The notes under the pieces were generated by a model. The model saw only the letters and a list, made by a program, of their open reading frames with translations. It searched no databases and was not told the origin of the DNA. A stretch of 64,000 nucleotides of DNA from JAAYXE01 sp964391195 (GTDB lineage: Bacteria > Chloroflexota > Anaerolineae > Anaerolineales > UBA4823): the NCBI GenBank assembly GCA_964391195.1, contig CAYMLG010000003.1, forward strand, positions 102,645 through 166,644, in the 5' to 3' direction. Below, one piece after another: positions 54,119-63,310 of the stretch (position 1 is its first letter; each line of letters opens with the position of its first letter). Both the position numbers and the translations under genes were made by a program.

Positions 54119-54761
54119 AACGCACCTCCAGGTTCCGAATAATCATTGCCGAAGGATAGCTCAACAGGAAAAACAGCACGCCCACCAGGGTGTACGGTTC
54201 CATGGCGCGGAACTCGTTCGAACTGATAATCTTCGCTTGCTGGAACAATTCCACCACGGTGATCGCGGATAGCAAGGGGGTCTCTTTGAACATGGCGATC
54301 AGATAATTGCCCAAAGCCGGGATCATCGGCGGGATCGCCTGAGGCAGGATAACTTTGGTCCAGGTATGCAGACGGGAGAAGTTCAAAGCGATCGATGCTT
54401 CCCACTGGCCTCGCGAGATCGCCTCGATACCGGCGCGGAAAATTTCAGAAGTATAGGCGCCGTAATGCAGCCCCAGGCCGATGACGCCCACGGTGAAGGC
54501 AGGAATCCGGATGCCATAGCGGGGCAGCACGTAAAACAAGAAGAAAAGCTGTGCCAGCAACGGGGTGGTACGCACAAACTCGACGAGAAAACTGGCAGGA
54601 GCTGACACGAGCCGGGCCTGCGACCGCCGCGCCATCGCCAATAGCAATCCGATGACCACCGCAACGCTAAAGCCGATAAAGGTAGCCTGAATCGTGACCA
54701 CCACGGCACGCAGCAGGAGAGGCAAAATTTCCAGGGCGAATTCCAGATCAAATGTGGACAT
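54102..54761 (-). CDS. ehuD: Amino acid/ectoine ABC transporter permease (EhuD-like)
   Basis: 219 aa with about five membrane segments and the HisM-family signatures EFVRTTPLLAQLFFLFYVLP and the EAA loop GQWEASIALNFSRLHTWTKVILPQA. It pairs with the EhuC-like permease encoded just upstream and the ATPase encoded downstream. Confidence 0.9.
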   Translation of the reverse strand: MSTFDLEFALEILPLLLRAVVVTIQATFIGFSVAVVIGLLLAMARRSQARLVSAPASFLVEFVRTTPLLAQLFFLFYVLPRYGIRIPAFTVGVIGLGLHYGAYTSEIFRAGIEAISRGQWEASIALNFSRLHTWTKVILPQAIPPMIPALGNYLIAMFKETPLLSAITVVELFQQAKIISSNEFRAMEPYTLVGVLFFLLSYPSAMIIRNLEVRFGRQH

Positions 54762-54784
54762 AATTGCACTTCATCCTTACGCCT

Positions 54785-55432
54785 TCAGGCCCATGTCCGC
54801 CGGTTTTCCAGCCATTTGACCGCCCGGGTAAACGGCAGTGCCACAAGAAAGTAGATCACCAGCAGCAATGAAAAGATTTCAGTGCTGCGCCCCACCGTCT
54901 GCTGGATCTTCATCGCCTGGAAGGTGAGGTCAGAGAGGGTAATCAGGGAAACCAGGGCAGTGGACTTAAGCAGTTCGATGAGTAGGTTGCCGAAAGGCGG
55001 AAGAATGCGGATCATGGCCTGAGGCAGGATGATCCGCCTCATTCGCTGAGTGGGGGTAAAGTTGAGGGCGATACCGGCTTCGATCTGTCCGCGGGGAATG
55101 GCATTGATCGCCCCCCGCACCACTTCGGACCCATAAGCGCCAATGTTCAGACCAAGGGCCAAAACTCCGGATTGGAGCGGCGTCAGGGAGATGTTAAATG
55201 GCGGCAGCGGCAGCACAAAGAAGATCCAGAACATCTGCACCAGAGCAGACGTGCCGCGAAACAGCTCCACATACAGTCCAACAAACCCACGCAAGATCGG
55301 ATTCTTCGATCCGCGGGCAATACCCGAGACAATTGCCACGACCAGCGCCAATGCGGCCCCCAGGACAGTGATTTGCAGCGTCACTTTGATCCCGGAGAGT
55401 AGGGGAAGTAACAGGTCAAATGGGGGTGGCAT
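54785..55432 (-). CDS. ehuC: Amino acid/ectoine ABC transporter permease (EhuC-like)
   Basis: 215 aa, about five membrane segments. ELFRGTSALVQMFWIFFVLP and the EAA loop GQIEAGIALNFTPTQRMRRIILPQA are typical of HisQ/HisM-family permeases. GGAG precedes the ATG. Second half of the heterodimeric channel. Confidence 0.9.
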   Translation of the reverse strand: MPPPFDLLLPLLSGIKVTLQITVLGAALALVVAIVSGIARGSKNPILRGFVGLYVELFRGTSALVQMFWIFFVLPLPPFNISLTPLQSGVLALGLNIGAYGSEVVRGAINAIPRGQIEAGIALNFTPTQRMRRIILPQAMIRILPPFGNLLIELLKSTALVSLITLSDLTFQAMKIQQTVGRSTEIFSLLLVIYFLVALPFTRAVKWLENRRTWA

Positions 55433-55500
55433 TGATAAAACTCCTGTCCAAGTTACGATCGGTTAACCCGGCAGCAGATCGACCCGCGGCCGGGCGCCTC

Positions 55501-55543
55501 GGAAGCCGCTCAGTTTCGATGCAGCCAGCAGGGAGCGGCTTCC
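55501..55543 (-). terminator. Intercistronic hairpin after the binding-protein gene
   Basis: Eleven-bp perfect stem GGAAGCCGCTC/GAGCGGCTTCC with a long loop, no T run. It probably attenuates or protects the message between the binding-protein and permease genes. Confidence 0.5.
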
Positions 55544-55572
55544 AGAGGACATTAGCTGAGGCGGGGACCAGG

Positions 55573-56508
55573 CTAATCACCAAATTCAGCGTACTGCTCA
55601 GGACACACGCTGGTAAACGTGGCGTCACCCGGCAGAGAGTACTCACCGAAGCCCTCGAACTGGCTGAGGATCTTTAACAGTTCACCCGATTCTTCCAGTT
55701 TCTCAAGCTCGGCATTGTAGGCCTGCTGTAAATCCACATCTTCGAAGCGGAAGGCAACCGCGCCATAGTTGATCACCGGCTTGCCATCGATGACCGCCGG
55801 CTGGTAATCAGCGACCAACTCCAGGTTGGGATCGTTGGCGTTCGCCAGTAGTTAGGCGCAGGCTGGCGCCGTAGAGGTCCAGACATCAATCCGGCCGGCC
55901 TGAAGCCCGGCGATTCCACTCGGGCCATCCGGGAAGAGAACCATCTGGTCATCTTTGACGCCCACCGCCTGCAACTGTTCCACATTGGAGTAGCCGGCGC
56001 CGGTGCCCACCTTGATCGACGAGTCGGCGGCCACATCCATCGGGCTGTGGATATTCTTGGGGTTGCCTTTCTGCACGATCATGGCATCCACGATCTGGTA
56101 ATCCGGGTCGCCGAACAGCACCTGTTCACAGCGGGCGGGCAGCATGAACATGCCGGCGGTGATGACGTCGAACCGCTTCGCCTGCAGACCGGGGATGAGG
56201 GAGCCGAACTCAGTCAGAACGCCTTCCATTTCGGCAATGCCGATGGCCTTGAAAACAGCCCGGGCGACTTCGACCGATTCACCGGTTAACTTTCCATCCG
56301 GGGTCGCAAAAGCAAAGGGGCTCTCGTTGGCGAAACCAACCCGGATGACGCCCTCCCGGCGGGCGCGCTCGAGGGTGGTCTCTTCTTTGGGCTGGGCTTC
56401 AGTTGGCTGGTCTCCAGATGCAGGGGGCGCGGCAGTGGGTGTGGCGCATGCGGCCAGAATGAGCAGGGCTGCCAGTAAGACAATGAATAGGGCTTTTATT
56501 TGGCTCAT
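55573..56508 (-). pseudogene. ehuB: EhuB-like binding protein interrupted by an in-frame TAA
   Basis: A 311-codon binding-protein gene (lipobox ILAAC; ERARREGVIRVGFANESPFAF; VITAGMFMLPARCEQVLFGDP; later LVADYQPAVIDGKPV and a C-terminal SVCPEQYAEFGD). An in-frame TAA at 55854-55852 splits it after 218 codons, and the same frame continues at once with CTACTGGCGAACGCC (LLANA) and full-length homology-like sequence. A single CAA-to-TAA change would explain it. The upstream ribosome site (AAAGGAG) and the rest of the operon look intact. Either a recent nonsense mutation, a sequencing error or readthrough. An EhuB-like role in binding ectoine or a related solute is inferred. Confidence 0.82.
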
Positions 56509-56635
56509 CTTATTTCACTCCTTTAGCAGTTCCGTGTTGATAAACGGGTCACATTTGTCAGGGCTGCCAGTGTTCTTCCGAATGGGCCTCCTTTCTTGTT
56601 GAATGTGCTTGCTGAGTTGGAGCCGGCTGCCGGTC

Positions 56636-57733
56636 TTAGCGACCAGCTATGCCTTCATAAGTCCTGGTTGCTTCCACCTCTCCCATTATTGTGTGGAAAG
56701 CTTGCAGAACCCGCTCGATGTCGTCTGCTGTGACCCAGTAGTGAGTCACCATCCGCAACTGGCGTCCACTCACGTGCCCGATCTTGATCCCGTAATCCAG
56801 GTCCAGGCGTTCGATCAACTTCTGCGGCGTAAGCGGGATACCATCCGCCAGGCGGAAAAAGACCATGTTGGTCAACACGGACTGAGGGTCCATCACCATC
56901 CCGGGGACCTCAAGGCCGGGAATATCGGTCAGGCCCCGGGCCAGGCGAGCGGCGTGTTCGTGATCTTCCTGCAGCCGGCCGGTCATCTTCTCCAGGGCGA
57001 CGATCCCGGCCGCGGCCAGAATACCAACCTGGCGCATCCCGCCGCCCAACAGCTTTCGGGCACGGCGCGCTTGCTTGATAAACTCCTTGCTCCCCGCCAG
57101 GACGCTGCCGGCCGGGGCGCACAGCCCTTTGCTCAAACACACCGTCACACTGTCGGCATAGCGGGTGAACTCCTGCACCGGAGTTTTCAGGGCGGTCACC
57201 GCGTGGAATAGGCGAGCCCCATCCAAATGGAGCGCCAGGCCCGACCGGACGGCAATGTTATGCACTTCTGCAAAATAATCCGCCGGGATCGCCACTCCGC
57301 CGCAGTTATTATGAGTATTCTCCAGAAATATGGCCTGGCTGCGAGGGAAATGGACGTTGTCGGGGCGGATCGCACTCTGAATATCCTCCAGTTTGATCGT
57401 CCCGTCCGGACGGTTGGGCAGCAGGTAGGGATGGATCCCACCAACCGCGGCGATGCCCCCCGCCTCCCAGCGGAAAGTGTGCGACTTATCCCCTAAAATC
57501 AGCTCATCCCCCCGGTTGCAGTGGACCAGGGCGGCGATCAGGTTTCCCATCGTCCCGCTGGGGACGAACAGGGCATCTTCTTTGCCCAGGATTTCTGCGG
57601 CGAGCTCTTGAAGCCGGATGGCGGTGGGGTCATCTCCCCAGACATCATCGCCCAGTTTGGCGTTGGCGATTGCCTCCATCATCTCCGGCGTCGGTTGAGT
57701 GACGGTATCCGATCTTAGATCAATGGTATGCAT
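56636..57733 (-). CDS. ltaE: Low-specificity L-threonine aldolase
   Basis: 365-aa PLP enzyme of fold type I. LRSDTVTQPTPEMMEAIANA at the N-terminus, LHLDGARLFHA and the PLP lysine Lys202 in VCLSKGLCAPAGS are characteristic. It cleaves threonine or allo-threonine to glycine and acetaldehyde; related enzymes cleave other beta-hydroxy amino acids. Same strand as the M24 and MttB genes upstream, so probably part of that catabolic operon. An aldehyde product could feed the nearby aldehyde ferredoxin oxidoreductase (inference). Confidence 0.93.
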   Translation of the reverse strand: MHTIDLRSDTVTQPTPEMMEAIANAKLGDDVWGDDPTAIRLQELAAEILGKEDALFVPSGTMGNLIAALVHCNRGDELILGDKSHTFRWEAGGIAAVGGIHPYLLPNRPDGTIKLEDIQSAIRPDNVHFPRSQAIFLENTHNNCGGVAIPADYFAEVHNIAVRSGLALHLDGARLFHAVTALKTPVQEFTRYADSVTVCLSKGLCAPAGSVLAGSKEFIKQARRARKLLGGGMRQVGILAAAGIVALEKMTGRLQEDHEHAARLARGLTDIPGLEVPGMVMDPQSVLTNMVFFRLADGIPLTPQKLIERLDLDYGIKIGHVSGRQLRMVTHYWVTADDIERVLQAFHTIMGEVEATRTYEGIAGR

Positions 57734-57796
57734 ACAGCTCTTTCAACTTGCAACCGCCGGGCCGAGGACAGATCACCCCCTCAGCCAAGCAGCATA

Positions 57797-58951
57797 TCAG
57801 ACAATTTGAAGGGTAGATGGCAGGCGGGTCAGGACCTCGCAGCCCTTTTCGGTGACAATCGCGGCGTTGGAAACAAAGTAATCACCCCGCCCACAGCCCA
57901 TCAGCCAGGACATCAGGTGAAAGACCATCCCGGCCCGCAGCACCATCTGGCTATCGTGTCGCAAACCGATCGGCACCCCCGGCCCCGACCAACTGGGCGG
58001 GAAGGCGCTGCCGGTCATGTAGCCGCAGTGATGGCGCCGGTAATGGGAGAGGCCGGCCCGATCGACAACATCCTGCCAGGCCTGGTACACCTCGCAAGCC
58101 CGGACCCCAGGTTGGATTTTGTCCACCACGGCGTCAAAGGCTTCCAGCGTGACTTTCTCGATCTCTTTCGTTCCCGGAGGCGCCTCCCCCACAAAGACGA
58201 TCCGTCCCATCGGAGCGTGATAGCGGCCCACCGATCCGGACAATTCGATGAAGAGGGCATCCCCTTTCTCCAGCACTCGGTCGCTCCAGGTGCCGTGTTC
58301 CTGCCCCAGGGTGGGCGTTGAGCGAATGAATGGGCCAAAACCGGGGTATTCGCCGCCGGCCATGACCATGGCGCGCATCACTTCGGCAGCGACTTCCTTT
58401 TCACTGACCCCCGCGCCGGCCGTGCTGATGGCGGCGCTCATCATCGCGTCGGTGACGGCTGCCGCCTGGCGGGTGTAGGCCAGTTCATTGGCCGACTGGG
58501 TAACCCGGTGCTCGAAGACCAGATCCGAAGCATCCGCCCATCTCGCCTCGGGCAAGGCCGCAAAAACGCCCTCGATGATCCGCAAAGGCAGGTAAAGACC
58601 CTTTTTTTCAACCCCCAACCTTCCGGCCTGCAAACCTGCATCCTGGATCACGCGGACTGTAACCGCAGCCGGGTCCTCCCCATCGGCATAACCCACAAAG
58701 CGAGCGCCGGTGAGCTGCACAGCCATTGTGACACGCTCCATACCCCGGGCGATCAGCGTCAGCTCACCCTGAAGCGGCACAACCAACATGTGATAAGCAA
58801 AGAAGCCCCAGTGGTTGACCCCAACCAGATAGTAGATATTCTCCGGATTGGAAACCAGGAGCCCATCCAGGTTTTGCTCGGCCATGCTTTGGCGCACCCG
58901 GGATAACCTTTCTCGATACTCTTCTGGGGGAAAGAACGGCGGGAGTGGCAT
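57797..58951 (-). CDS. M24-family hydrolase (creatinase/ectoine hydrolase-like)
   Basis: 384 aa: N-terminal creatinase domain (about 10-145) and C-terminal pita-bread domain (about 155-380). The metal-binding Asp residues of aminopeptidase P are not conserved: the first motif reads ALFIELSGSVGRYHAPMGRIVF, with a His where the second Asp belongs, and a HHCGYMTG loop follows. Loss of metal ligands is typical of creatinase and DoeA-type ectoine hydrolases, which hydrolyse C-N bonds of small compounds. Substrate unknown. ATG 58951 has AAGGAG 8 nt upstream. Clustered with an Ehu-type transporter and MttB. Confidence 0.85.
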   Translation of the reverse strand: MPLPPFFPPEEYRERLSRVRQSMAEQNLDGLLVSNPENIYYLVGVNHWGFFAYHMLVVPLQGELTLIARGMERVTMAVQLTGARFVGYADGEDPAAVTVRVIQDAGLQAGRLGVEKKGLYLPLRIIEGVFAALPEARWADASDLVFEHRVTQSANELAYTRQAAAVTDAMMSAAISTAGAGVSEKEVAAEVMRAMVMAGGEYPGFGPFIRSTPTLGQEHGTWSDRVLEKGDALFIELSGSVGRYHAPMGRIVFVGEAPPGTKEIEKVTLEAFDAVVDKIQPGVRACEVYQAWQDVVDRAGLSHYRRHHCGYMTGSAFPPSWSGPGVPIGLRHDSQMVLRAGMVFHLMSWLMGCGRGDYFVSNAAIVTEKGCEVLTRLPSTLQIV

Positions 58952-58991
58952 ATGTATTCTCCTTATCGGGTGAGAGAACTGAGAATGGGGC

Positions 58992-60443
58992 CTAAACAGC
59001 CTGGGCCGCTTTTCGCATGAAAGCCTGATAAATCGCATCAAGCTCGCGCTGCGCGGCCTCGGGGAGAGGCGCCGGCTGATGTTTTTCGAGCAGAGCTCGA
59101 GCGCGCTCGCGTGCCCGGTCGGCAGCATTCTTTTTCCCGCCCGCCACCCAGGCTTCGTAGCTGTCCCGCACCATCAGTTTGGGCATGAACTGAGCTTTGC
59201 GGAAGTGGCGGAATGTGTGGTCGGTCCCCAGGAAATGTCCCTTGGGCCCTACCTCCTTGATCACGTCGAAACCCAGGGTTTCATCGTCCACTTCGAAACC
59301 CTGGGCCAGAACGCGGGCCATGCTGATGATCTCATCGTCGATTAGCAGCTTCTCGTAGCTAAAAGCCAGGGTATTCTCAAACTCGCCTGCGCCATGCAGG
59401 ACAAAGCTGCTGCCAGCCTGGATGGAGATCAGCGTGCTCATCAGGCTTTCCATCCCGGCCTGCATATCCAGGGCATTCGCATCGCCCGAACCGCCGGTCG
59501 TGCGGGCGGGAATACCGTAGTAGCGAGCCATTTGTACCGTGGCAATCGCCAGCAAGTCCGCCTCAGGCGCGCCATAGGGCAGCATCATCTTCTTCATATC
59601 GAAGATGCTCGACACTGTCCCGTAAACAACCGGGGTGCCGGGGTGAAGCAGTTGGGCGATGGCTGCATGCGCCAGGAACTCAGCCGTCTGCTGCACCATG
59701 GTTCCCGCCAGGGTAGCCGGACCGGTTGCGCCGGCCTGCACCTCGGGTGAGATCGAAATGGGGAGCCCGCGGTTCATATAAACCATCATCCCCTCCAACT
59801 GGTTGGGGGTGTTCATCAACGGGCTGACAGGGTTGGTGATAATGGCAATCGGCAGTTTACCCGGGGGGAGATGATCGCAGCAATCGGCGACCACCTCGGC
59901 CATGCGCAGGATCATATGCGAAATTTCTGCGCTGCGGCAGCAGCCGAAAACGGGCTTGCTGGTATATGTGTACATCGTATGAGTCAACCAGGCTTCCAGT
60001 GCCCCGCTCCCCAGATCGGGAGGGTTTACCCCGGCGGAGGCCACAGCCATATTGGGCAGGGCATCGCACAAACGGCAGATGTCCTCCCCATCCCTGGCTG
60101 TGCCCGGACGGCGGATCCCGTCCAGATCATGGATCTGGATGGTCGAATCCGGGAAGGAGAAATGAGTATGCTGCCCATTTAACTCGATGGAATAGGCTGG
60201 GTTGCGGGCATACCAGGTAAACCCGGGCGGGAATTTGGCGATGCAGGCCTCCATCAGGCCGGCCGGTATGCGCACGAATTGGCCCTCGAAATCCACTTTT
60301 GCTCCGGCATCGGCGTACAACTGCAGGATCTCGTGGTTTGGCAGCCAGAGGCCCACTTCCTCAAGCACCAACAGCGCGGTTTCGTGGATCCTCTGAACCT
60401 GTTCTTTTGAAAGAATTTCAAGGGGTCTGGAATGGGTGGACAA
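58992..60443 (-). CDS. Trimethylamine methyltransferase (MttB) family protein, non-pyrrolysine
   Basis: 483 aa, typical for the MttB superfamily (RIHETALLVLEEVGLWL, PDSTIQIHDLDGIRRPGTARD, TNPVSPLMNTPNQLEGMM). There is no in-frame amber codon, so it is a non-pyrrolysine member like the glycine-betaine, proline-betaine or carnitine methyltransferases. It should move a methyl group from a quaternary amine to the corrinoid protein encoded at 63311-63958. It begins at TTG 60443 with GGAGG 7 nt upstream. Divergent from the GntR regulator. Substrate unknown. Confidence 0.92.
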   Translation of the reverse strand: MSTHSRPLEILSKEQVQRIHETALLVLEEVGLWLPNHEILQLYADAGAKVDFEGQFVRIPAGLMEACIAKFPPGFTWYARNPAYSIELNGQHTHFSFPDSTIQIHDLDGIRRPGTARDGEDICRLCDALPNMAVASAGVNPPDLGSGALEAWLTHTMYTYTSKPVFGCCRSAEISHMILRMAEVVADCCDHLPPGKLPIAIITNPVSPLMNTPNQLEGMMVYMNRGLPISISPEVQAGATGPATLAGTMVQQTAEFLAHAAIAQLLHPGTPVVYGTVSSIFDMKKMMLPYGAPEADLLAIATVQMARYYGIPARTTGGSGDANALDMQAGMESLMSTLISIQAGSSFVLHGAGEFENTLAFSYEKLLIDDEIISMARVLAQGFEVDDETLGFDVIKEVGPKGHFLGTDHTFRHFRKAQFMPKLMVRDSYEAWVAGGKKNAADRARERARALLEKHQPAPLPEAAQRELDAIYQAFMRKAAQAV

Positions 60444-60542
60444 GGGGACCTCCGGGTGTAGATCGAGCTGAGGATATCTCTGTCAGATCCGCAGCACTCA
60501 TGTGCGCTTATTCTGCGCTTATTCAAGGAACAACGATCAGGA

Positions 60543-60571
60543 TTGACAAGCACCAGGAGAGATGATAAACT
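60543..60571 (+). promoter_or_regulatory. Promoter of the GntR-AOR-corrinoid operon
   Basis: TTGACA (60543-60548), 17-nt spacer, TAAACT (60566-60571). The predicted start near 60578 is just before the operator palindrome. Confidence 0.72.
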
Positions 60572-60581
60572 ACCGGTATTC

Positions 60582-60595
60582 AGTTGTATACAACT
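60582..60595. promoter_or_regulatory. Candidate GntR operator
   Basis: Perfect 14-bp palindrome AGTTGTATACAACT, the TTGTATACAA type common for FCD-class GntR proteins. It lies just downstream of the predicted +1 and between the regulator and the divergent mttB-like gene, so one site could control both operons. Confidence 0.7.
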
Positions 60596-60675
60596 TATAA
60601 ATCAGGTTGGTACAAGATGTATTATAAATGTTTTTATCTAAGAGTCAATCCTGAGTCACAAATTGGTGAAACGAT

Positions 60676-61389
60676 ATGACAACCTTTTCAGAAAAGCTTC
60701 CTGCGCAAGACAATGGCCGGTCCTACGACAGAATTTACCACCTGCTCAGAGAACGTATCTGCCTGGGTGATCTGGCCCCCGGGGAAGTTCTCTCAGAGAA
60801 CGCCCTCGCCAGGGAATTCGGCGTCAGCCGGACCCCCATCCGCAAAATCTTACAACGCCTCGAATACGAAAACTTTGTCAGCACCAAGCACGGGATTGGG
60901 ACGATCGTCAGCCCAATCGACATCATCGAGTTGAAAGAGCAGTATGACCTGCGCATGAAGCTGGCGGAATTGTTCGGCGTACTGCCACCCGTGGCGAAAA
61001 TTACAGAAAAAGATATTCGCCGGTTCGAAGAGATCCATGAAAAGACCATTCAACTCCAGGGACAGTACGATGTTCTAGCCCTGGCCCGGCTGAACGTGGA
61101 GATGCACCAGGCCCAGCTCAACCAGATTGGCAATCGTGCTTTGAGAGAAGTCTTCGACCAACTGTATTACCGGTCGATCCGGCTGTGGATGCAACTGCTG
61201 CCCGAGATGGAATGGGAGGAAGAAGTTCGCGCCTTACAAAGAGAAATTGAGCAAACTCTGGAAGCTATGCACAACCAGGACGTTTATACGATCGGGTTGA
61301 TCCGGCGGAACAACATATCGCTGTCATTGGGCCGCATAAAAAAATATCTGGGCGGACAAAGCGAAGCAGATATTCAGGACATCCGCTGA
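60676..61389 (+). CDS. GntR-family regulator (FCD-type)
   Basis: 237 aa. Winged helix at about 15-80 (LRERICLGDLAPGEVLSENA, then GVSRTPIRKILQRLEYENFV), then an all-helical effector-binding domain of FCD type (about 95-225; YDLRMKLAELFGV, LNVEMHQAQLNQIGN). It probably represses the methyltransferase/transport genes until a substrate or intermediate binds. A perfect TTGTATACAA-type palindrome sits in its promoter region. Confidence 0.9.
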   Translation: MTTFSEKLPAQDNGRSYDRIYHLLRERICLGDLAPGEVLSENALAREFGVSRTPIRKILQRLEYENFVSTKHGIGTIVSPIDIIELKEQYDLRMKLAELFGVLPPVAKITEKDIRRFEEIHEKTIQLQGQYDVLALARLNVEMHQAQLNQIGNRALREVFDQLYYRSIRLWMQLLPEMEWEEEVRALQREIEQTLEAMHNQDVYTIGLIRRNNISLSLGRIKKYLGGQSEADIQDIR

Positions 61390-61403
61390 AAGGAGAATGT
61401 GCG

Positions 61404-63299
61404 ATGCGATACGGCTTCAATGGAAAAATTGTACATGTGGATCTGACGCGCCAGGAAATTACCCTGGAAGAACCTGGTGAAGATTTCTATCGCAAATACG
61501 GCGGGGGCACGGCGATGGGCGTGTATTACCTGCTCAAGCAGGCTCCGGCAGGCATAGACCCGCTCAGCCCCGAGAACGTGCTGACCGTGTTCGTCGGGCC
61601 GGCCACCGGAGCGGCGGTCTCCGGACAGAGCCGGGTGTCGATCTGCGCCAAATCCCCTCTCACCGACGGTGTAGGCGACTCCCAGGCCGGGGGCTTCTTC
61701 CCGGCTGCTTTCAAACGCAGCGGGATCGACGGCCTGGTCATCACGGGGAAGGCCACACATCCCGTCTACCTGTGGGTTGAGGGCGGAAGGGTCGAAATCC
61801 GGGATGCCGGTCATCTATGGGGCAAGATCACCGGAGAGGTGGAGTACGCCCTGCACCAGGAGTTGGGGGATGACAAAATTGAAGTGATGCAAATCGGACC
61901 GGCCGGGGAGAAGCTTTCGCGCATCGCCAATATCATCAATATGTGCAACCGGGCCAACGGCCGCACAGGGATGGGAGCGGTGATGGGGTCGAAGAACCTC
62001 AAAGCGATCGTCGTTCGTCCAGGAAAAGGCCCGCGCTTCCACCAACCCGCCGGGCTCAAAGAGCTGGGCCGTTGGGCCGCAGAACACTTCGAAAAATCGG
62101 ACGTCTACGGCCTGGGGATCTATGGCACGGCCGGGGTGCTCGCCGGACAGCAGAAACTGGGCGGCCTCCCTACCCGCAACTGGTCCGGTGGACACTTTGA
62201 GGCTTACGAATCGCTGACCGGTCCCACCCTGGCCAAGACGATCCTTAAAGAACGGGACACCTGTTATGCCTGCGTGGTGCGTTGCAAACGGGTGGTTGAG
62301 TTCGATACCGATTCGTTCGATGTGGACCCGGTGTATGGTGGACCGGAATATGAGACGATCGCCGCATTTGGCTCATATCTGGGGATCTCCGATTTGCAGG
62401 CTGTCTCTAAGGCCAATGAGCTGTGCAACAAATACGGAGTAGATACAATCTCCTGTGGGGCGACCATTGCCTGGGCGATGGACTGCTTCGAACAGGGGAT
62501 TCTCACCCTGGAGGACACCGGTGGTATCGCCCTCCGATTTGGGGATGCCGGGGCGATGCTGCAGATGGTGGAGCAGCTTGTCCGGCGAGAGGGCTTTGGC
62601 AGTGTGCTAGCCGATGGCTCCGCTCGCGCCGCCGAACAATTCGGTCTCGCAGCCCAGGACCTGGTTGTGGCAGTGAAGAAGCAGGAGCTTCCCGCCCACA
62701 TGCCGGAAGCGAAGCGCTCACTCGCGTTGATTTACGCTGTCAACCCCTACGGCGCAGATCACCAATCCAGCGAACACGATCCTTCCTTCACCCCCGAATT
62801 TGCTTACACCGAACGCATGGCAGAAATTGGCCTGACCGAACCGATGCCGCTCAGAGACTTAGGCGAGCAGAAAGTCCGTTATGGGTTCACCACCCAACAG
62901 GTTTACAGCGCCTGCAACAGCCTCTGCGTATGCCAGTTCGTCTACGGTCCGGCCTGGCACCTGTATTCAACCGGCCAACTGGTGGAACTGGTCAACGCAG
63001 CCACCGGCTGGGGGATCGATGTCCAGGAACTGCTGCAAATTGGTGAACGCACCATTAATCTGCAGCGCCTGTTCAACCTGCGGGAAGGCCTCACCCACCA
63101 GGATGACACCTTGCCCAAGAGGCTGTTCACGCCTCGCAAAGGAGGCGCGACCGACGGCGTGATGATCCCACCCGAGCAGCTCGCCCAGGCGATCCAAACC
63201 TACTACGCGATCGCGGGGTGGGATGAAAACGGAGTCCCCTCCCAGGCAAAGCTCGATGAACTCGGCATTGGCTGGGCCAGTGCAGTGATCCAGATGTAG
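61404..63299 (+). CDS. Aldehyde ferredoxin oxidoreductase family protein
   Basis: 631 aa with the three AOR domains. The N-terminal RYGFNGKIVHVDLT and GGGTAMGVYYL, and NGRTGMGAVMGSKNLKAI bind the tungsto/molybdopterin. Fe-S ligands are CYACVVRC (about 286-293) and a Cys in CNSLCVCQF (about 503-509). AORs oxidise aldehydes to acids with ferredoxin in anaerobes. It lies between the GntR gene and the corrinoid protein gene. AAAGGAG precedes the ATG. The aldehyde may come from the cluster's own amine or threonine cleavage (inference). Confidence 0.93.
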   Translation: MRYGFNGKIVHVDLTRQEITLEEPGEDFYRKYGGGTAMGVYYLLKQAPAGIDPLSPENVLTVFVGPATGAAVSGQSRVSICAKSPLTDGVGDSQAGGFFPAAFKRSGIDGLVITGKATHPVYLWVEGGRVEIRDAGHLWGKITGEVEYALHQELGDDKIEVMQIGPAGEKLSRIANIINMCNRANGRTGMGAVMGSKNLKAIVVRPGKGPRFHQPAGLKELGRWAAEHFEKSDVYGLGIYGTAGVLAGQQKLGGLPTRNWSGGHFEAYESLTGPTLAKTILKERDTCYACVVRCKRVVEFDTDSFDVDPVYGGPEYETIAAFGSYLGISDLQAVSKANELCNKYGVDTISCGATIAWAMDCFEQGILTLEDTGGIALRFGDAGAMLQMVEQLVRREGFGSVLADGSARAAEQFGLAAQDLVVAVKKQELPAHMPEAKRSLALIYAVNPYGADHQSSEHDPSFTPEFAYTERMAEIGLTEPMPLRDLGEQKVRYGFTTQQVYSACNSLCVCQFVYGPAWHLYSTGQLVELVNAATGWGIDVQELLQIGERTINLQRLFNLREGLTHQDDTLPKRLFTPRKGGATDGVMIPPEQLAQAIQTYYAIAGWDENGVPSQAKLDELGIGWASAVIQM

Positions 63300-63310
63300 A
63301 GGCAGCCACA

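Noticed and set aside
58992..60443. Pyrrolysine-containing trimethylamine methyltransferase
   Set aside because: The gene has no in-frame TAG, so it belongs to the non-pyrrolysine MttB branch.
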